From assembly GCF_016863495.1 (NCBI RefSeq), contig NZ_BOOZ01000022.1:1-64000 (forward strand): a stretch of DNA of 64,000 nucleotides. Reading direction: 5' to 3'. Shown one piece after another: positions 53,187 to 61,798 of the stretch (the first letter of the stretch is position 1; every line of letters starts with the position of its first letter). This stretch comes from Micromonospora andamanensis. Its GTDB lineage: Bacteria > Actinomycetota > Actinomycetes > Mycobacteriales > Micromonosporaceae. Both the position numbers and the translations under genes were made by a program. The notes under the pieces are model-generated. The model was not told where the DNA came from and did not search any database. It worked only from the letters and a program-made list of their open reading frames with translations.

Positions 53187-54560
53187 GTGACCGAGTGGCT
53201 GCTGCTGGCCGTCGCGGTCCTGCTGATCGCGGCGAACGCGCTGTTCGTGGCCGCCGAGTTCGCCTTCGTCACGGTCGACCGGGCGACGGTCGAGCGCGGG
53301 GCGCAGGCTGGCGACCGCAAGGCCGCTGGACTGCTCAAGGGGCTGCGGACACTGTCCACCCAACTGTCCGGAGCGCAGTTGGGCATCACCGTCACCAGCC
53401 TGGTGGTCGGCTTCCTGGCCGAGCCGTCGCTGGCCAAGCTGCTGCGCGGCCCGCTCGGGCTGGCCGGATTGTCCGATTCGACGGTCACCGCCGTGTCGGT
53501 GATCCTGGCGCTGGCAATGGCGACCGGCTTCCAGATGGTCTTCGGTGAGCTCGTACCGAAGAACTGGGCGATCGCCGAGCCGTTGCGCGTCGGCCGCGCC
53601 GTGGCCGGAGCACAACGTGGCTTCACCACCGCCGCCGGGCCGCTGATCCGCTTTCTCAACGGCACGGCGAATCGTATTCTGCGCCTGATGGGCATCGAGC
53701 CCACCGAGGAACTGGCCTCGGCGCGCTCCCCGCAGGAACTCGCCTCACTTGTCACCCGGTCCGGCCGGGAGGGCACGCTCGACGCGCGTACGGCGGAACT
53801 CGTCGCGCGCTCGATCGACTTCGGCGGGCGTACCGCGGCCGACGTCATGACCCCGCGTAATCGGGTCCAGTTCGTCTCCGCCGACGCGCCCGCCGGGGAG
53901 GTGTTGACCCTCGCGGCAGTAAGCGGCCACGCCCGATTCCCGGTCACCGGTGCCGGCGTGGACGACGTCGTCGGCGTGGTGCACTTCAAGCACGCCCTGG
54001 CGGTGCCTACCGCCGAGCGGACCACCCGTCCGGTCCGGGCGATCATGGTGGACCTTCCCGAGGTGCCCGAGACCGTGCCGCTCGACCCGCTGCTGGCGGT
54101 ACTACGCGGGCACGGGTTGCAGGTGGCGGCCGTCGTCGACGAGTACGGCGGAACCGCTGGTGTCGTCACCCTCGAGGATCTCGTCGAGGAGATCGTCGGT
54201 GAGATCACGGATGAGCAGGACGGACCCCACCGCCGCCACCACCGGGCCGCCGACGGTACCTGGACGCTCTCCGGTCTGCTGCGCCCCGACGAGGCGTCCC
54301 GGCTGATCGGCCTCGACCTCCCGGAGGCGCGGGACACCGACACCCTCAGCGGGTTGGTGACCGAGCGTCTCGGCCGCTTCCCGCAGGTCGGCGACACCAT
54401 CACGGTGTCCGTCGCCGACCGGAACCATCCCGATGCCGATGGCCTGCCCACCTCTGCCCAGGCGGAACTCGCGGTCATCCGGCTCGACGGCCGCCGGGTC
54501 GACCGACTCACCCTGCGCCTCCACGCCGACCACCAGCTCAGCGAGGAAACCCGGTCATGA
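53187..54560 (+). CDS. CNNM/CBS-domain transporter (hemolysin C/CorC family)
   Basis: A 457-residue membrane protein. The CNNM (DUF21) domain occupies about 1-190 (LLLAVAVLLIAANALFVAAEFAFV; AQLGITVTSLVVGFLAEP; MVFGELVPKNWAIAEP). A CBS pair follows (about 205-335; DVMTPRNRVQFV; VVDEYGGTAGVVTLEDLVEEIVGEI). The C-terminal CorC_HlyC domain (WTLSGLLRPDEASRLIGLDLP) is present. Such proteins export Mg2+ or Co2+ or regulate divalent metal balance. The next gene overlaps it by four bases. Confidence 0.95.
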   Translation: MTEWLLLAVAVLLIAANALFVAAEFAFVTVDRATVERGAQAGDRKAAGLLKGLRTLSTQLSGAQLGITVTSLVVGFLAEPSLAKLLRGPLGLAGLSDSTVTAVSVILALAMATGFQMVFGELVPKNWAIAEPLRVGRAVAGAQRGFTTAAGPLIRFLNGTANRILRLMGIEPTEELASARSPQELASLVTRSGREGTLDARTAELVARSIDFGGRTAADVMTPRNRVQFVSADAPAGEVLTLAAVSGHARFPVTGAGVDDVVGVVHFKHALAVPTAERTTRPVRAIMVDLPEVPETVPLDPLLAVLRGHGLQVAAVVDEYGGTAGVVTLEDLVEEIVGEITDEQDGPHRRHHRAADGTWTLSGLLRPDEASRLIGLDLPEARDTDTLSGLVTERLGRFPQVGDTITVSVADRNHPDADGLPTSAQAELAVIRLDGRRVDRLTLRLHADHQLSEETRS

Positions 54561-55618
54561 GTGACGTCACCGCGATCCTGCTGGCCGTGGTGCTGCTGGC
54601 CGGCAATGCCTTCTTCGTCGGGGCGGAGTTCGCCCTGATCTCCGCCCGCCGTACGCAGATCGAGCCCCGCGCGGCGGCCGGCTCGTCCGTCGCCCGCGTG
54701 ACGCTGCGAGCGATGGAGAACGTCTCGCTGATGATGGCCGGCGCGCAACTCGGCATCACCGTCTGCTCGCTCGGCCTCGGTGCGATAGGTGAACCCGCAG
54801 TGGCGCACCTGCTGGAGCGGCCCTTCGCCGCCGTTGGCGTGCCCGAGGCGCTGCTGCACCCCATCGCGTTCACCATCGCCCTGGCCGTCGTCGTGTTCCT
54901 GCACATGGTGCTCGGTGAGATGGTGCCCAAGAACATCGCCCTCGCCGGTCCGGAGCGCTCCGCGCTGATCCTGGGGCCGGTCCTGTACGGCATCGTCACC
55001 GTTCTCCGCCCACTGATCTGGCTGCTCAACCAGATCGCCAACGCGGTTCTGCGGTTGCTCCGGGTGACCCCGAGAGACGAGGTCGCCTCCAGCTTCACCA
55101 ATGAGGAGATCAGCGGCTTCATCGCCCAGTCGCGGCAGGAAGGGCTTATCGACCAGCACGAGCACGATCTGCTGACCGGTGCGTTGGCCTTCAACGACCA
55201 GGCCGCCGCCACCGTGGCGCTTCCGCTGGCATTACTTGTCACCCTGCCGCAGGACACGACAGTGGCAGAGCTGGAACGCCAGTGCGCGGCAACCGGATTC
55301 TCCCGTTTTCCGCTCACCGACCCGGATGGCGAGCTCACCGGGTACGTCCACGTCAAGGACATCCTCGGACTGCCAGCGGAACAGCATCACGAGCCGCTCG
55401 ACCCGGCACTGATCCGTCCGCTCGCCACCCTGGACGCCGAACGGCCGCTGCGCGACGCCCTGACCGCCATGCAGCACCGCGGCGCCCACCTCGCCACGAT
55501 CGTCGACTCGACAGGCCAACTCCTCGGTCTGGCCGCCCTGGAGGACGTGGTGGAGAAGCTCGTCGGCGAGGTTCGCGACGCGACCCAGCGCAGCCCCGAC
55601 CAGGTCCTGGCCCGCTGA
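54557..55618 (+). CDS. CNNM/CBS-domain transporter, short form
   Basis: A 353-residue paralogue of the preceding protein: CNNM domain (AVVLLAGNAFFVGAEFALIS; GAQLGITVCSLGLGAIGEPA; MVLGEMVPKNIAL) and CBS pair (ending LGLAALEDVVEKLVGEV). It stops after the CBS pair and lacks the CorC_HlyC domain of its partner. Tandem long and short CNNM genes are usual in actinomycetes and may form a hetero-oligomer. Confidence 0.95.
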   Translation: MSDVTAILLAVVLLAGNAFFVGAEFALISARRTQIEPRAAAGSSVARVTLRAMENVSLMMAGAQLGITVCSLGLGAIGEPAVAHLLERPFAAVGVPEALLHPIAFTIALAVVVFLHMVLGEMVPKNIALAGPERSALILGPVLYGIVTVLRPLIWLLNQIANAVLRLLRVTPRDEVASSFTNEEISGFIAQSRQEGLIDQHEHDLLTGALAFNDQAAATVALPLALLVTLPQDTTVAELERQCAATGFSRFPLTDPDGELTGYVHVKDILGLPAEQHHEPLDPALIRPLATLDAERPLRDALTAMQHRGAHLATIVDSTGQLLGLAALEDVVEKLVGEVRDATQRSPDQVLAR

Positions 55619-55757
55619 CCGGCGTCCCGGCCGTCGCCGGGGCACGAACCGTTCCGACGCGCAAATTGTCGATCAATGAATACCGCCGTTCCTGGATATT
55701 CGAGGTGGCGGCGTGACGTGCTGATCAAGATGGTGACTCCGGCGAATCTGAACAACG

Positions 55758-55783
55758 GATATCAATAGACGATCATTGATATC
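55758..55783. promoter_or_regulatory. Inverted repeat over the LPMO promoter -35
   Basis: GATATCAAT-N8-ATTGATATC, perfect nine-base arms. The right arm contains the predicted -35 (TTGATA, 55776-55781) of the LPMO promoter. Likely operator for a second regulator. Confidence 0.6.
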
Positions 55784-55804
55784 TTGTCCGAATGGTGTGA
55801 TACT
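55776..55804 (+). promoter_or_regulatory. Predicted LPMO promoter
   Basis: TTGATA (55776-55781), 17 bases, GATACT (55799-55804). Transcription would begin near 55811, inside the CebR-like box, leaving a leader of about 50 bases before the GTG at 55862. Confidence 0.65.
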
Positions 55805-55807
55805 CGC

Positions 55808-55821
55808 TGGAAGCGCTCCCA
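55808..55821. promoter_or_regulatory. CebR-type operator
   Basis: TGGAAGCGCTCCCA differs at one position from TGGGAGCGCTCCCA, the Streptomyces CebR box that responds to cello-oligosaccharides. It sits on the predicted transcription start, a good place to block transcription. Confidence 0.75.
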
Positions 55822-55861
55822 AACCCGTCCCGGTGAGCGCCTCAGAAAGGGAGGACGTACC

Positions 55862-56533
55862 GTGCGTTCACACCATCCCCACCAGTCCGGCCGGCGATCC
55901 CGGCCGACCGTCCGGGCACTGGTCCTGGCCCTCGCCGTGGTGGCCGCCCTGCTGCCCTGGACGGGTGCCGCCCAGGCACACGGCACCGTGATCAACCCGG
56001 CGACCCGCGCCTACCAGTGTTGGCAGAACTGGGGCCACCGGCACATGGATCCGGCGATGCAGACGCAGGACCCGATGTGTTACCGGGCGTTCCAGGCCAA
56101 CCCCGACACCATGTGGAACTGGATGAGCCAGCTGCGGGACGGCCTCGGCGGGCAGTACCAGGCCCGTACGCCCGACGGGCAGCTCTGCAGCAACGCCCTC
56201 TCCAGGAACGACACCGTGAACCAGCCGGGGGCCTGGAAGGCGACGAACGTCAGCCGCAACTTCACGCTCCGGTTCTACGACCAGGCCAGCCACGGCGCTG
56301 ACTTCTTCCGGGTATACGTCACCCGGCAAGGGTTCAATCCGAACTCACAGCGCGTCGGTTGGGGCAACATCGACCAGATCCTGCAGACCGGGCGCTACGC
56401 GCCGACCCAGAACATCTCGTTCAACGTCTCGATCCCGTCCGGGCGTAGCGGCCAGCACGTTCTCTTCGTGATCTGGAAGGCGTCGCACATGGACCAGACC
56501 TACATGTGGTGCAGCGACATCAACATCGTCTGA
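55862..56533 (+). CDS. AA10 lytic polysaccharide monooxygenase
   Basis: A 223-residue secreted copper enzyme from GTG 55862 (GGGAGG eight bases upstream). The signal peptide ends AAQA, leaving His40 as the mature N-terminal residue (HGTVINPATRAYQCW), the first ligand of the copper histidine brace. The second brace His is probably in DQASHGADFFRVYVT. The C-terminus reads VLFVIWKASHMDQTYMWCSDI. There is no extra binding module. A CebR-like box in the promoter suggests induction by cellulose products, hence cellulose rather than chitin as substrate; this is inference. Confidence 0.92.
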   Translation: MRSHHPHQSGRRSRPTVRALVLALAVVAALLPWTGAAQAHGTVINPATRAYQCWQNWGHRHMDPAMQTQDPMCYRAFQANPDTMWNWMSQLRDGLGGQYQARTPDGQLCSNALSRNDTVNQPGAWKATNVSRNFTLRFYDQASHGADFFRVYVTRQGFNPNSQRVGWGNIDQILQTGRYAPTQNISFNVSIPSGRSGQHVLFVIWKASHMDQTYMWCSDINIV

Positions 56534-56553
56534 TCCACGGCCGTCTGGCACAG

Positions 56554-56596
56554 CTTCGGCTCCGGTCCGGGAGGTTCTTCCGGGCCGGAGCTGAAG
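56554..56596 (+). terminator. Terminator of the LPMO gene
   Basis: CTTCGGCTCCGGTCCGG pairs with CCGGGCCGGAGCTGAAG (17 positions, one A-G mismatch and one G-U pair), 20 bases after the stop. Confidence 0.7.
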
Positions 56597-56670
56597 CGGG
56601 TCCGCCCGGGATGGGCTGATGACCTCTCGTTAGCGGCACCGCCTGCACCTGGCGAGGTAGCCTCGGGCGG

Positions 56671-57003
56671 GTGCGGATCATCGCGTTCCTGGCCATCTCC
56701 ATCGTCGTGCTGGCCGCCGTCCTCCTGGTGTCCGTGGTCCTGACCGGCGGTGCCCGACGCCGACGCCATGCCGCGCAGGCGTCCGCCCGCTGGGCGGTGC
56801 GCCACTACGCCATACCGGGACGTGGGCACACAGTCGTCGGGGTCACCCTGACTGACGCGGACGGGCGGGTGCACGGCGAGCACGTGGTGGCCCGCATCCC
56901 GGACGGTGCCGAAGACTGGCAGCGCGACTTCATCGCGGCGCGCCAGGAGGCCGAGGAGCGCGCCTTCCACCTCAACATGGACCGCCCGCCGATCGAGGGC
57001 TGA
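56671..57003 (+). CDS. Small membrane-anchored hypothetical protein
   Basis: A 110-residue protein from GTG 56671. One N-terminal membrane helix (IIAFLAISIVVLAAVLLVSVVL) is followed by a basic turn (GGARRRRH) and a soluble domain (VRHYAIPGRGHTVVGVTLTDADGRV; DWQRDFIAARQEAEERAFHLN). No family recognised. It lies after the LPMO terminator and may be a separate unit. Confidence 0.75.
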   Translation: MRIIAFLAISIVVLAAVLLVSVVLTGGARRRRHAAQASARWAVRHYAIPGRGHTVVGVTLTDADGRVHGEHVVARIPDGAEDWQRDFIAARQEAEERAFHLNMDRPPIEG

Positions 57004-57036
57004 CGGCGGACCGCGCGGCAGAATCGACGGCCGACG

Positions 57037-57906
57037 TCAGGCCGCCCGCCCGAACGGCGACCCGGCGTCGGACAGGAAGGCCCGCAGTGTCCGTGCCGGC
57101 CGTCCGGTCACCCGCTCGACGGAGTCGGTGACCGCCGCGAAACTGCCCGCCCGTACGCGCTCGAAGGTGAGCGCGAAGAGCTCCCGTTCGAAGCCGGTGG
57201 TCCCGTCGACGACCTCGTCGACAGTCAATTCCCGAAGGGCCACGGGATGGCCGGCCGCGGCGGAGAGCAGCTCGACGGTCTGCGGCAGGGAGAGCGCCTC
57301 CGGGCCGGTGAGCTCGTACACCTGGCCGGCGTGCCCCTCGTCCAGCAGTGCCCGCTCGGCGACCGCGGCGATGTCCCGGGCGTCGATCCAGGCCAGCCTT
57401 GCGCCACCGCTGGAGAACGGCAGCTCCCCCTGGGCGACCTGATCGCGGTAGAAGCGCGGGTCGGTGAACACCTGCATGAACCAGCTGGGCCGCAGGATCG
57501 TCCAGGCGTGCCCGCTGTCGCGTACCGCGCGCTCAGCGCGCGGCGCCCATCCGGCGGCTCCCATGTAGTCGGCGTCCTGCTCGGACAACAGGACGATCCG
57601 GGTCCGGGAGGGCGTCTCGGGGAGGAGCGCGCCGATGAGGTCCGGCGCGTCCGCGCGATCCGGTCGGACGATGTACATCGCGTCCACGCCGTCGGTCGCC
57701 GCCGACCATCCGGCTGGGTCGTCCCACGAGAAGGCGATCGGCCGTACGCCGCCGATGTTGACCGAGTCCGGGTTGCTGCTGCCGCCGAGTACGTCGATGC
57801 TCGGCCGCTCGGCCAGCAGCCTGGCCAGCGCCAGCCCGGTCTTTCCACGGACTCCGGTCACCAGCACGCGGGTCGGGTCGGCCCCCGTCGAACTCTGATT
57901 CGTCAC
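57037..57906 (-). CDS. NmrA-like NAD(P)H-binding protein
   Basis: A 289-residue atypical SDR from a GTG with GGGAG nine bases upstream. VLVTGVRGKTGLALARLLAER is the NAD(P)-binding loop; the YxxxK pair is not evident, as usual for NmrA-like proteins. Later segments are RPSWFMQVFTD, WIDARDIAAVAERALLDEGHAGQVYELTGPEALS. It is divergent from a MarR gene with a dyad between them, so it is likely induced by a compound sensed by MarR. It may act as a redox sensor or a quinone/ketone reductase. Confidence 0.88.
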   Translation of the reverse strand: MTNQSSTGADPTRVLVTGVRGKTGLALARLLAERPSIDVLGGSSNPDSVNIGGVRPIAFSWDDPAGWSAATDGVDAMYIVRPDRADAPDLIGALLPETPSRTRIVLLSEQDADYMGAAGWAPRAERAVRDSGHAWTILRPSWFMQVFTDPRFYRDQVAQGELPFSSGGARLAWIDARDIAAVAERALLDEGHAGQVYELTGPEALSLPQTVELLSAAAGHPVALRELTVDEVVDGTTGFERELFALTFERVRAGSFAAVTDSVERVTGRPARTLRAFLSDAGSPFGRAA

Positions 57907-57925
57907 GTCCAGTCGCTCCCTTTGG

Positions 57926-57958
57926 TTTAGTGACTAAAGTTCATCGACTCCACTAAAG
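57926..57958. promoter_or_regulatory. MarR operator region between NmrA-like and MarR genes
   Basis: TTTAGTGACTAAA (57926-57938) is a perfect dyad. A further half-site ACTAAAG is at 57952-57958, and AACTAATC follows at about 57979. The dyad sits 20 bases upstream of the NmrA-like start. Confidence 0.7.
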
Positions 57959-57993
57959 CAGCGTTATCTGAGCGAGTCAACTAATCTCTGGCC

Positions 57994-58410
57994 ATGACCG
58001 AGGTGGCGGACACCCTTGCCCGGCAGGTGTGGGATCTTGTATTCGCCTACGACGCGGCCTATGACCGAGCGGCGCAGGTCGCCGGGCTCAGTGCCGCGCA
58101 GGCGTGTCTGCTCGAACATCTCTCCGGAGGTAGTCGCTCGATGGGGGAACTCGCCGTTGAGCTGCTGTGCGACGCCTCGAACGTCACCCAGCTCGTTACC
58201 CGGCTGGAGGCCCGCGGCCTGGTGGCCCGGGTGCCCGACCCGGATGACAGGCGGATAAAGCGCGTGTCGGTCACGCCGGCGGGGCATGACGTGCAGCGTG
58301 CCGTGCGGCGGGCCTTCGAGTTCCCGTCCGAGCGGATCGGGCTGCTCACCGATCAGGAGCAGCGCCAGCTGTCGGGTCTGCTGGGGAAGGTGCTGGGCCG
58401 GGCTTCGTAG
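57994..58410 (+). CDS. MarR family transcriptional regulator
   Basis: A 138-residue regulator. AQACLLEHLSGGSRSMGELAVELLCDASNVTQLVTRLEARGLVARV and the wing DPDDRRIKRVSVTPAG give the MarR winged helix. No Shine-Dalgarno is present; TAATCT at 57982-57987 lies six bases before the ATG, so the mRNA may be leaderless. It is divergent from the NmrA-like gene and presumably represses both. Confidence 0.92.
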   Translation: MTEVADTLARQVWDLVFAYDAAYDRAAQVAGLSAAQACLLEHLSGGSRSMGELAVELLCDASNVTQLVTRLEARGLVARVPDPDDRRIKRVSVTPAGHDVQRAVRRAFEFPSERIGLLTDQEQRQLSGLLGKVLGRAS

Positions 58411-58514
58411 CACGTGCCCGGCGGGTGCCGCCAGGCCCAGCACGGTTCGCCGACGGTCAGGCTCGGCCGGCTCGGCGAGCCGCAAACGCGGCGTTGGCTA
58501 TGTGCAACCATCGA

Positions 58515-58528
58515 TGTTAGCGCCATCA
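58515..58528. promoter_or_regulatory. LacI-type operator, distal copy
   Basis: TGTTAGCGCCATCA agrees with the perfect copy at 58796-58809 in 12 of 14 positions. The 281-base distance would allow DNA looping. Confidence 0.5.
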
Positions 58529-58795
58529 TCCGCCGTCTAGTTCGCCGCCACAGGGTTCGGAGCGCCGGGTGCTCCCGGTGGTTGCTGAGGGTGGTCGGAT
58601 GAACGCGACGACCAGGCACGTGTCTGATAATTCGGGTACGTCGCGGGCCCCATGATTCCGGAAAGTTTCGACTTGACGAACGGCATGTTATCGCCCACAG
58701 TCGATGGTCAAGGACGGCGATGCCTACGGCTTACCGGGCAAGCCTGCTTCGTCGGGCCGGTGGACCAGGCGTGTGCGGGGACATGCGGACATCCA

Positions 58796-58809
58796 TGTTA
58801 GCGCTAACA
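58796..58809. promoter_or_regulatory. LacI-type operator, proximal copy
   Basis: TGTTAGCGCTAACA, a perfect 14-base palindrome about 75 bases upstream of the GH62 start. A related site precedes the GH10 xylanase gene. Confidence 0.75.
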
Positions 58810-58884
58810 CAAGGCGCCACGGACGCTCGACGGCGTGCCCATCATCGGGCTTGCTGGTCGGGTCTCGGTCATTGAAGGAGGAAC

Positions 58885-60414
58885 ATGTCTGCCCTTGGTA
58901 GGTCTCCATCTCTCCCGCCGCCCACGCGGCAACGTAGGTGGTTGCTGCGGGTCGCCGCCGCCGGTGTGACGGCGGTGGTGGCCGGTAGTGCCGCAGCGGT
59001 GGCGGTGTCGACACCCGCCGCTGCGGCGACCGTCGACACGAACGCGTGGTACGTGCTTGTCAACCGCAACAGCGGCAAGGCCCTGGACGTGTACAACCTG
59101 GCCACGAACGACGGTGCGCGGATCACCCAGTGGTCGCGGAACAACGGCAACCAGCAACAGTGGCAGTTCGTGGACTCCGGCGGTGGCTACTACCGGCTGA
59201 AGTCACGGCTGTCCAACAAGGTGCTGGACGTCTACAACTTCTCCACCGCCAACGGTGCCAGCATCGTGCAGTGGTCCGACCACAACGGGACGAACCAGCA
59301 GTTCCGGCTGGCCGACTCCGACGGTGGCTACGTCCGGTTGATCAACCGGAACAGCAACAAGGTGATGGAGGTCCAGGGCGCCTCGACCGCCGACGGCGGA
59401 AACATCGTGCAGTACGACGACTGGAACGGCGCCAACCAGCAGTGGCAGCTCGTCCGCGTCGACGGCGGCACGAACCCGCCGCCGACCACGCCGCCCCCGT
59501 CGGGCACCTGCAACCTGCCGTCGTCGTACCGGTGGTCGTCGACCGGAGCGTTGGCGCAGCCGAGGTCTGGTTGGGTGTCGTTGAAGGACTTCACCCACGC
59601 GCCGTACAACGGGCAGCACCTGGTCTACGGGACTACCCATGACACCGGTACGACGTGGGGTTCGATGAACTTCGGGCTGTTCTCGAACTGGAACCAGATG
59701 GGTTCGGCAAGCCAGAACCAGATGCCGTTCGCCGCTGTCGCGCCCTCACTGTTCTACTTCGCACCCCGCAACCTGTGGGTGCTTGCCTACCAGTGGGGTG
59801 GTCCGGCGTTCTCCTACCGGACCTCGACGAACCCGACGAACGTGAACAGCTGGTCCGCGCACCAGACGTTGTTCACGGGGTCGATCTCGAACTCGGGTAC
59901 TGGTCCGATCGACCAGGCGTTGATCGGTGACGACCAGAACATGTACCTGTTCTTCGCCGGTGACAACGGTCGGATCTACCGGGCCAGCATGCCGATCGGC
60001 AACTTCCCGGGCAGCTTCGGGTCGAACTACACCACGATCATGACTGACACCACGAACAACCTGTTCGAGGGTGTGCAGGTGTACAAGCTCCAGGGCCAGC
60101 AGCGGTACCTGATGATCGTCGAGGCGATCGGCTCGCAGGGCCGCTACTTCCGCTCCTTCACCGCCACGAGTCTCGGTGGCAGCTGGACCCCGCAGGCGGC
60201 GACGGAGAGCAACCCGTTCGCTGGCAAGGCCAACAGCGGCGCCACCTGGACCAACGACATCAGCCACGGCGAGCTCATCCGCACCAACGCCGACCAGACG
60301 ATGACCGTGGACCCCTGCAACCTGCAACTGCTCTACCAGGGACGGTCACCCAACTCCGGCGGTGACTACGGCCTGCTGCCGTACCGTCCCGGCCTGCTCA
60401 CCCTGCAACGCTGA
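58885..60414 (+). CDS. Secreted GH62 alpha-L-arabinofuranosidase with N-terminal ricin-type CBM13
   Basis: A 509-residue secreted enzyme (AAGGAGG before the ATG). The signal peptide ends near residue 48 (TPAAAA). A ricin-type domain (about 52-195) has three repeats (NQQQWQFV, NQQFRLA, NQQWQLV). A Pro-rich linker leads to the GH62 catalytic domain (about 210-509): WVSLKDFTHAPYNGQHLVYG, GTGPIDQALIGDDQNMYLFFAGD and NNLFEGVQVYKLQG carry the conserved acidic residues. It removes arabinose side chains from arabinoxylan and so helps the GH10 xylanase encoded at 18555-20048. Confidence 0.95.
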   Translation: MSALGRSPSLPPPTRQRRWLLRVAAAGVTAVVAGSAAAVAVSTPAAAATVDTNAWYVLVNRNSGKALDVYNLATNDGARITQWSRNNGNQQQWQFVDSGGGYYRLKSRLSNKVLDVYNFSTANGASIVQWSDHNGTNQQFRLADSDGGYVRLINRNSNKVMEVQGASTADGGNIVQYDDWNGANQQWQLVRVDGGTNPPPTTPPPSGTCNLPSSYRWSSTGALAQPRSGWVSLKDFTHAPYNGQHLVYGTTHDTGTTWGSMNFGLFSNWNQMGSASQNQMPFAAVAPSLFYFAPRNLWVLAYQWGGPAFSYRTSTNPTNVNSWSAHQTLFTGSISNSGTGPIDQALIGDDQNMYLFFAGDNGRIYRASMPIGNFPGSFGSNYTTIMTDTTNNLFEGVQVYKLQGQQRYLMIVEAIGSQGRYFRSFTATSLGGSWTPQAATESNPFAGKANSGATWTNDISHGELIRTNADQTMTVDPCNLQLLYQGRSPNSGGDYGLLPYRPGLLTLQR

Positions 60415-60522
60415 CGACACGAAACAGATCCGGCGCGAAAGATGCCTGATCGTCGCGGATGAGGGCGCTCGTCGAATCGGATGAGCGCCGGCATCCCCGC
60501 GGTCGATCGGGTGGGGCCGGAA

Positions 60523-60554
60523 CGGGCGGGCTCGGTGTACACCGAGCCCGCCCG
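60523..60554 (+). terminator. Terminator of the GH62 gene
   Basis: A 32-base perfect palindrome (CGGGCGGGCTCGGTGT and its complement) about 110 bases after the stop, without a loop or U-tract. Confidence 0.65.
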
Positions 60555-60647
60555 GTCAGTCGGTGGATGCCGTTTGCCGGCGCCCTGGCGGGGAAGTCCC
60601 GCGAGTGCGGCGGCGGTGACCGTCGCCGGCAGGAGGGGATGCCGACG

Positions 60648-61793
60648 ATGACGAACCACCCGTCCATCGCACCGCCCCTGAGTGCCGTGGACGCGCCGAC
60701 GCGGCTGACCATCGGGGTGGAAGAGGAGTTCCTGCTGCTGGACCCGGAATCGGGAGAGAGCCTGCCGATCGCCGACCGGGTGCTGACAGCGCTGCACGGG
60801 ACGGCCCGCGCACAGAGCCGGCAGGAGTTCCGGCACAGCATGGTGGAGATGGTCACCCCCGTCTGTGCCGACCTGGCCGATCTCCGGACGCACCTGATCA
60901 CTCTGCGACGTGCCGCTGCGGAAGCAGCGCGGTCGGTGGGAGCCCGGCTGGTCGCGGTGGGCGCCACTCCGGTCAACGAGTCGCACCGGACGGTGCCGGA
61001 CGAACCCCGCTACCGCGCCATGTCCCGCCGGTTCGGTCCGGTCGCACACGATCCAGCCGTCTGCGGCTGCCACGTGCACGTGGGTCTGCCGGACCGGGAT
61101 CTGGCGGTGCAGGTCTGCAACCACCTACGGCCGTGGTTGCCGGTGGTGCAGGCGCTCACCGCCAACTCGCCGCTGCACGACGGCACGGACACCGGCCACG
61201 CGAGCTGGCGCTCCATGCAGCTGGAGCGCTGGCCGAGCATCGGCCCCACCCCGTACTTCGCCTCCGTCGCCGACTACGACGCGACGGTGGCGGAACTTGT
61301 CGACGCGGGAATCATGCTCGATGCGGCGATGGTCTACTGGTACGCCCGACCGTCCGCCAGCTACCCCACCGTGGAAATCCGGGTCGGGGATGTCTGCCCG
61401 GGGGTGGACGACACGGTATTGGTCGCGGCACTGGTGCGAGCCCTGGTCGCCACCATGGTCGACCAGGTGCGTGCCGGCGTTCCCGCGCCCCGCCTGCGTA
61501 GTTGTCTGCTCGCGGCGGCCCACTGGCGAGCTGCTCACGAGGGGTTGGACGGCCGGCTGATAGATCTGCGCGGTGGCGGCGCGCGTTCGGCGTGGGACCT
61601 GGTGGAGGAGTTGTTCACCACGGTGGCCCCCGCGCTGGTCCGGCACGGCGACTTGTCGTACGTCCAGCAGCAGCTGGCCCGGTTGCGCCGCGACGGCACC
61701 GGCGCGGCCCGGCAGCGGCGGGTCATCGCGCGCACCGGTGGCGACGTGCGCGCGGTCCTCGACCACCTCGCCGCCGAGACCACCGCCGGCTAG
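60648..61793 (+). CDS. Carboxylate-amine ligase (glutamate-cysteine ligase family 2, YbdK-like)
   Basis: A 381-residue GCS2-family enzyme. TIGVEEEFLLLDPES is the ATP/substrate-binding start; CGCHVHVGLPDRD and the RPSASYPTVEIRVGDVCPGVDD motif are typical. Members ligate an amine to a carboxylate (weak gamma-glutamylcysteine synthetase activity in E. coli YbdK). AGGAGGGG precedes two in-frame ATGs (60639 and 60648); the second has the better spacing. Convergent with the NAGGN amidotransferase gene with a five-base gap. Confidence 0.92.
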   Translation: MTNHPSIAPPLSAVDAPTRLTIGVEEEFLLLDPESGESLPIADRVLTALHGTARAQSRQEFRHSMVEMVTPVCADLADLRTHLITLRRAAAEAARSVGARLVAVGATPVNESHRTVPDEPRYRAMSRRFGPVAHDPAVCGCHVHVGLPDRDLAVQVCNHLRPWLPVVQALTANSPLHDGTDTGHASWRSMQLERWPSIGPTPYFASVADYDATVAELVDAGIMLDAAMVYWYARPSASYPTVEIRVGDVCPGVDDTVLVAALVRALVATMVDQVRAGVPAPRLRSCLLAAAHWRAAHEGLDGRLIDLRGGGARSAWDLVEELFTTVAPALVRHGDLSYVQQQLARLRRDGTGAARQRRVIARTGGDVRAVLDHLAAETTAG

Positions 61794-61798
61794 CACCC

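Larger units (their letters stand above)
58411..58884. other. Regulatory region upstream of the GH62 gene
   Basis: About 470 bases without a gene. It contains the two LacI-type operators (58515-58528 and 58796-58809) and a GAAAGTTTC element, CGGAAAGTTTCG (58659-58670), of the kind bound by xylanolytic repressors. Confidence 0.6.

Noticed and set aside
53111..55165. A 684-codon minus-strand open frame opposite the two CNNM genes
   Set aside because: Ser/Arg/Thr-rich without motifs, fully antisense to clear transporter genes.
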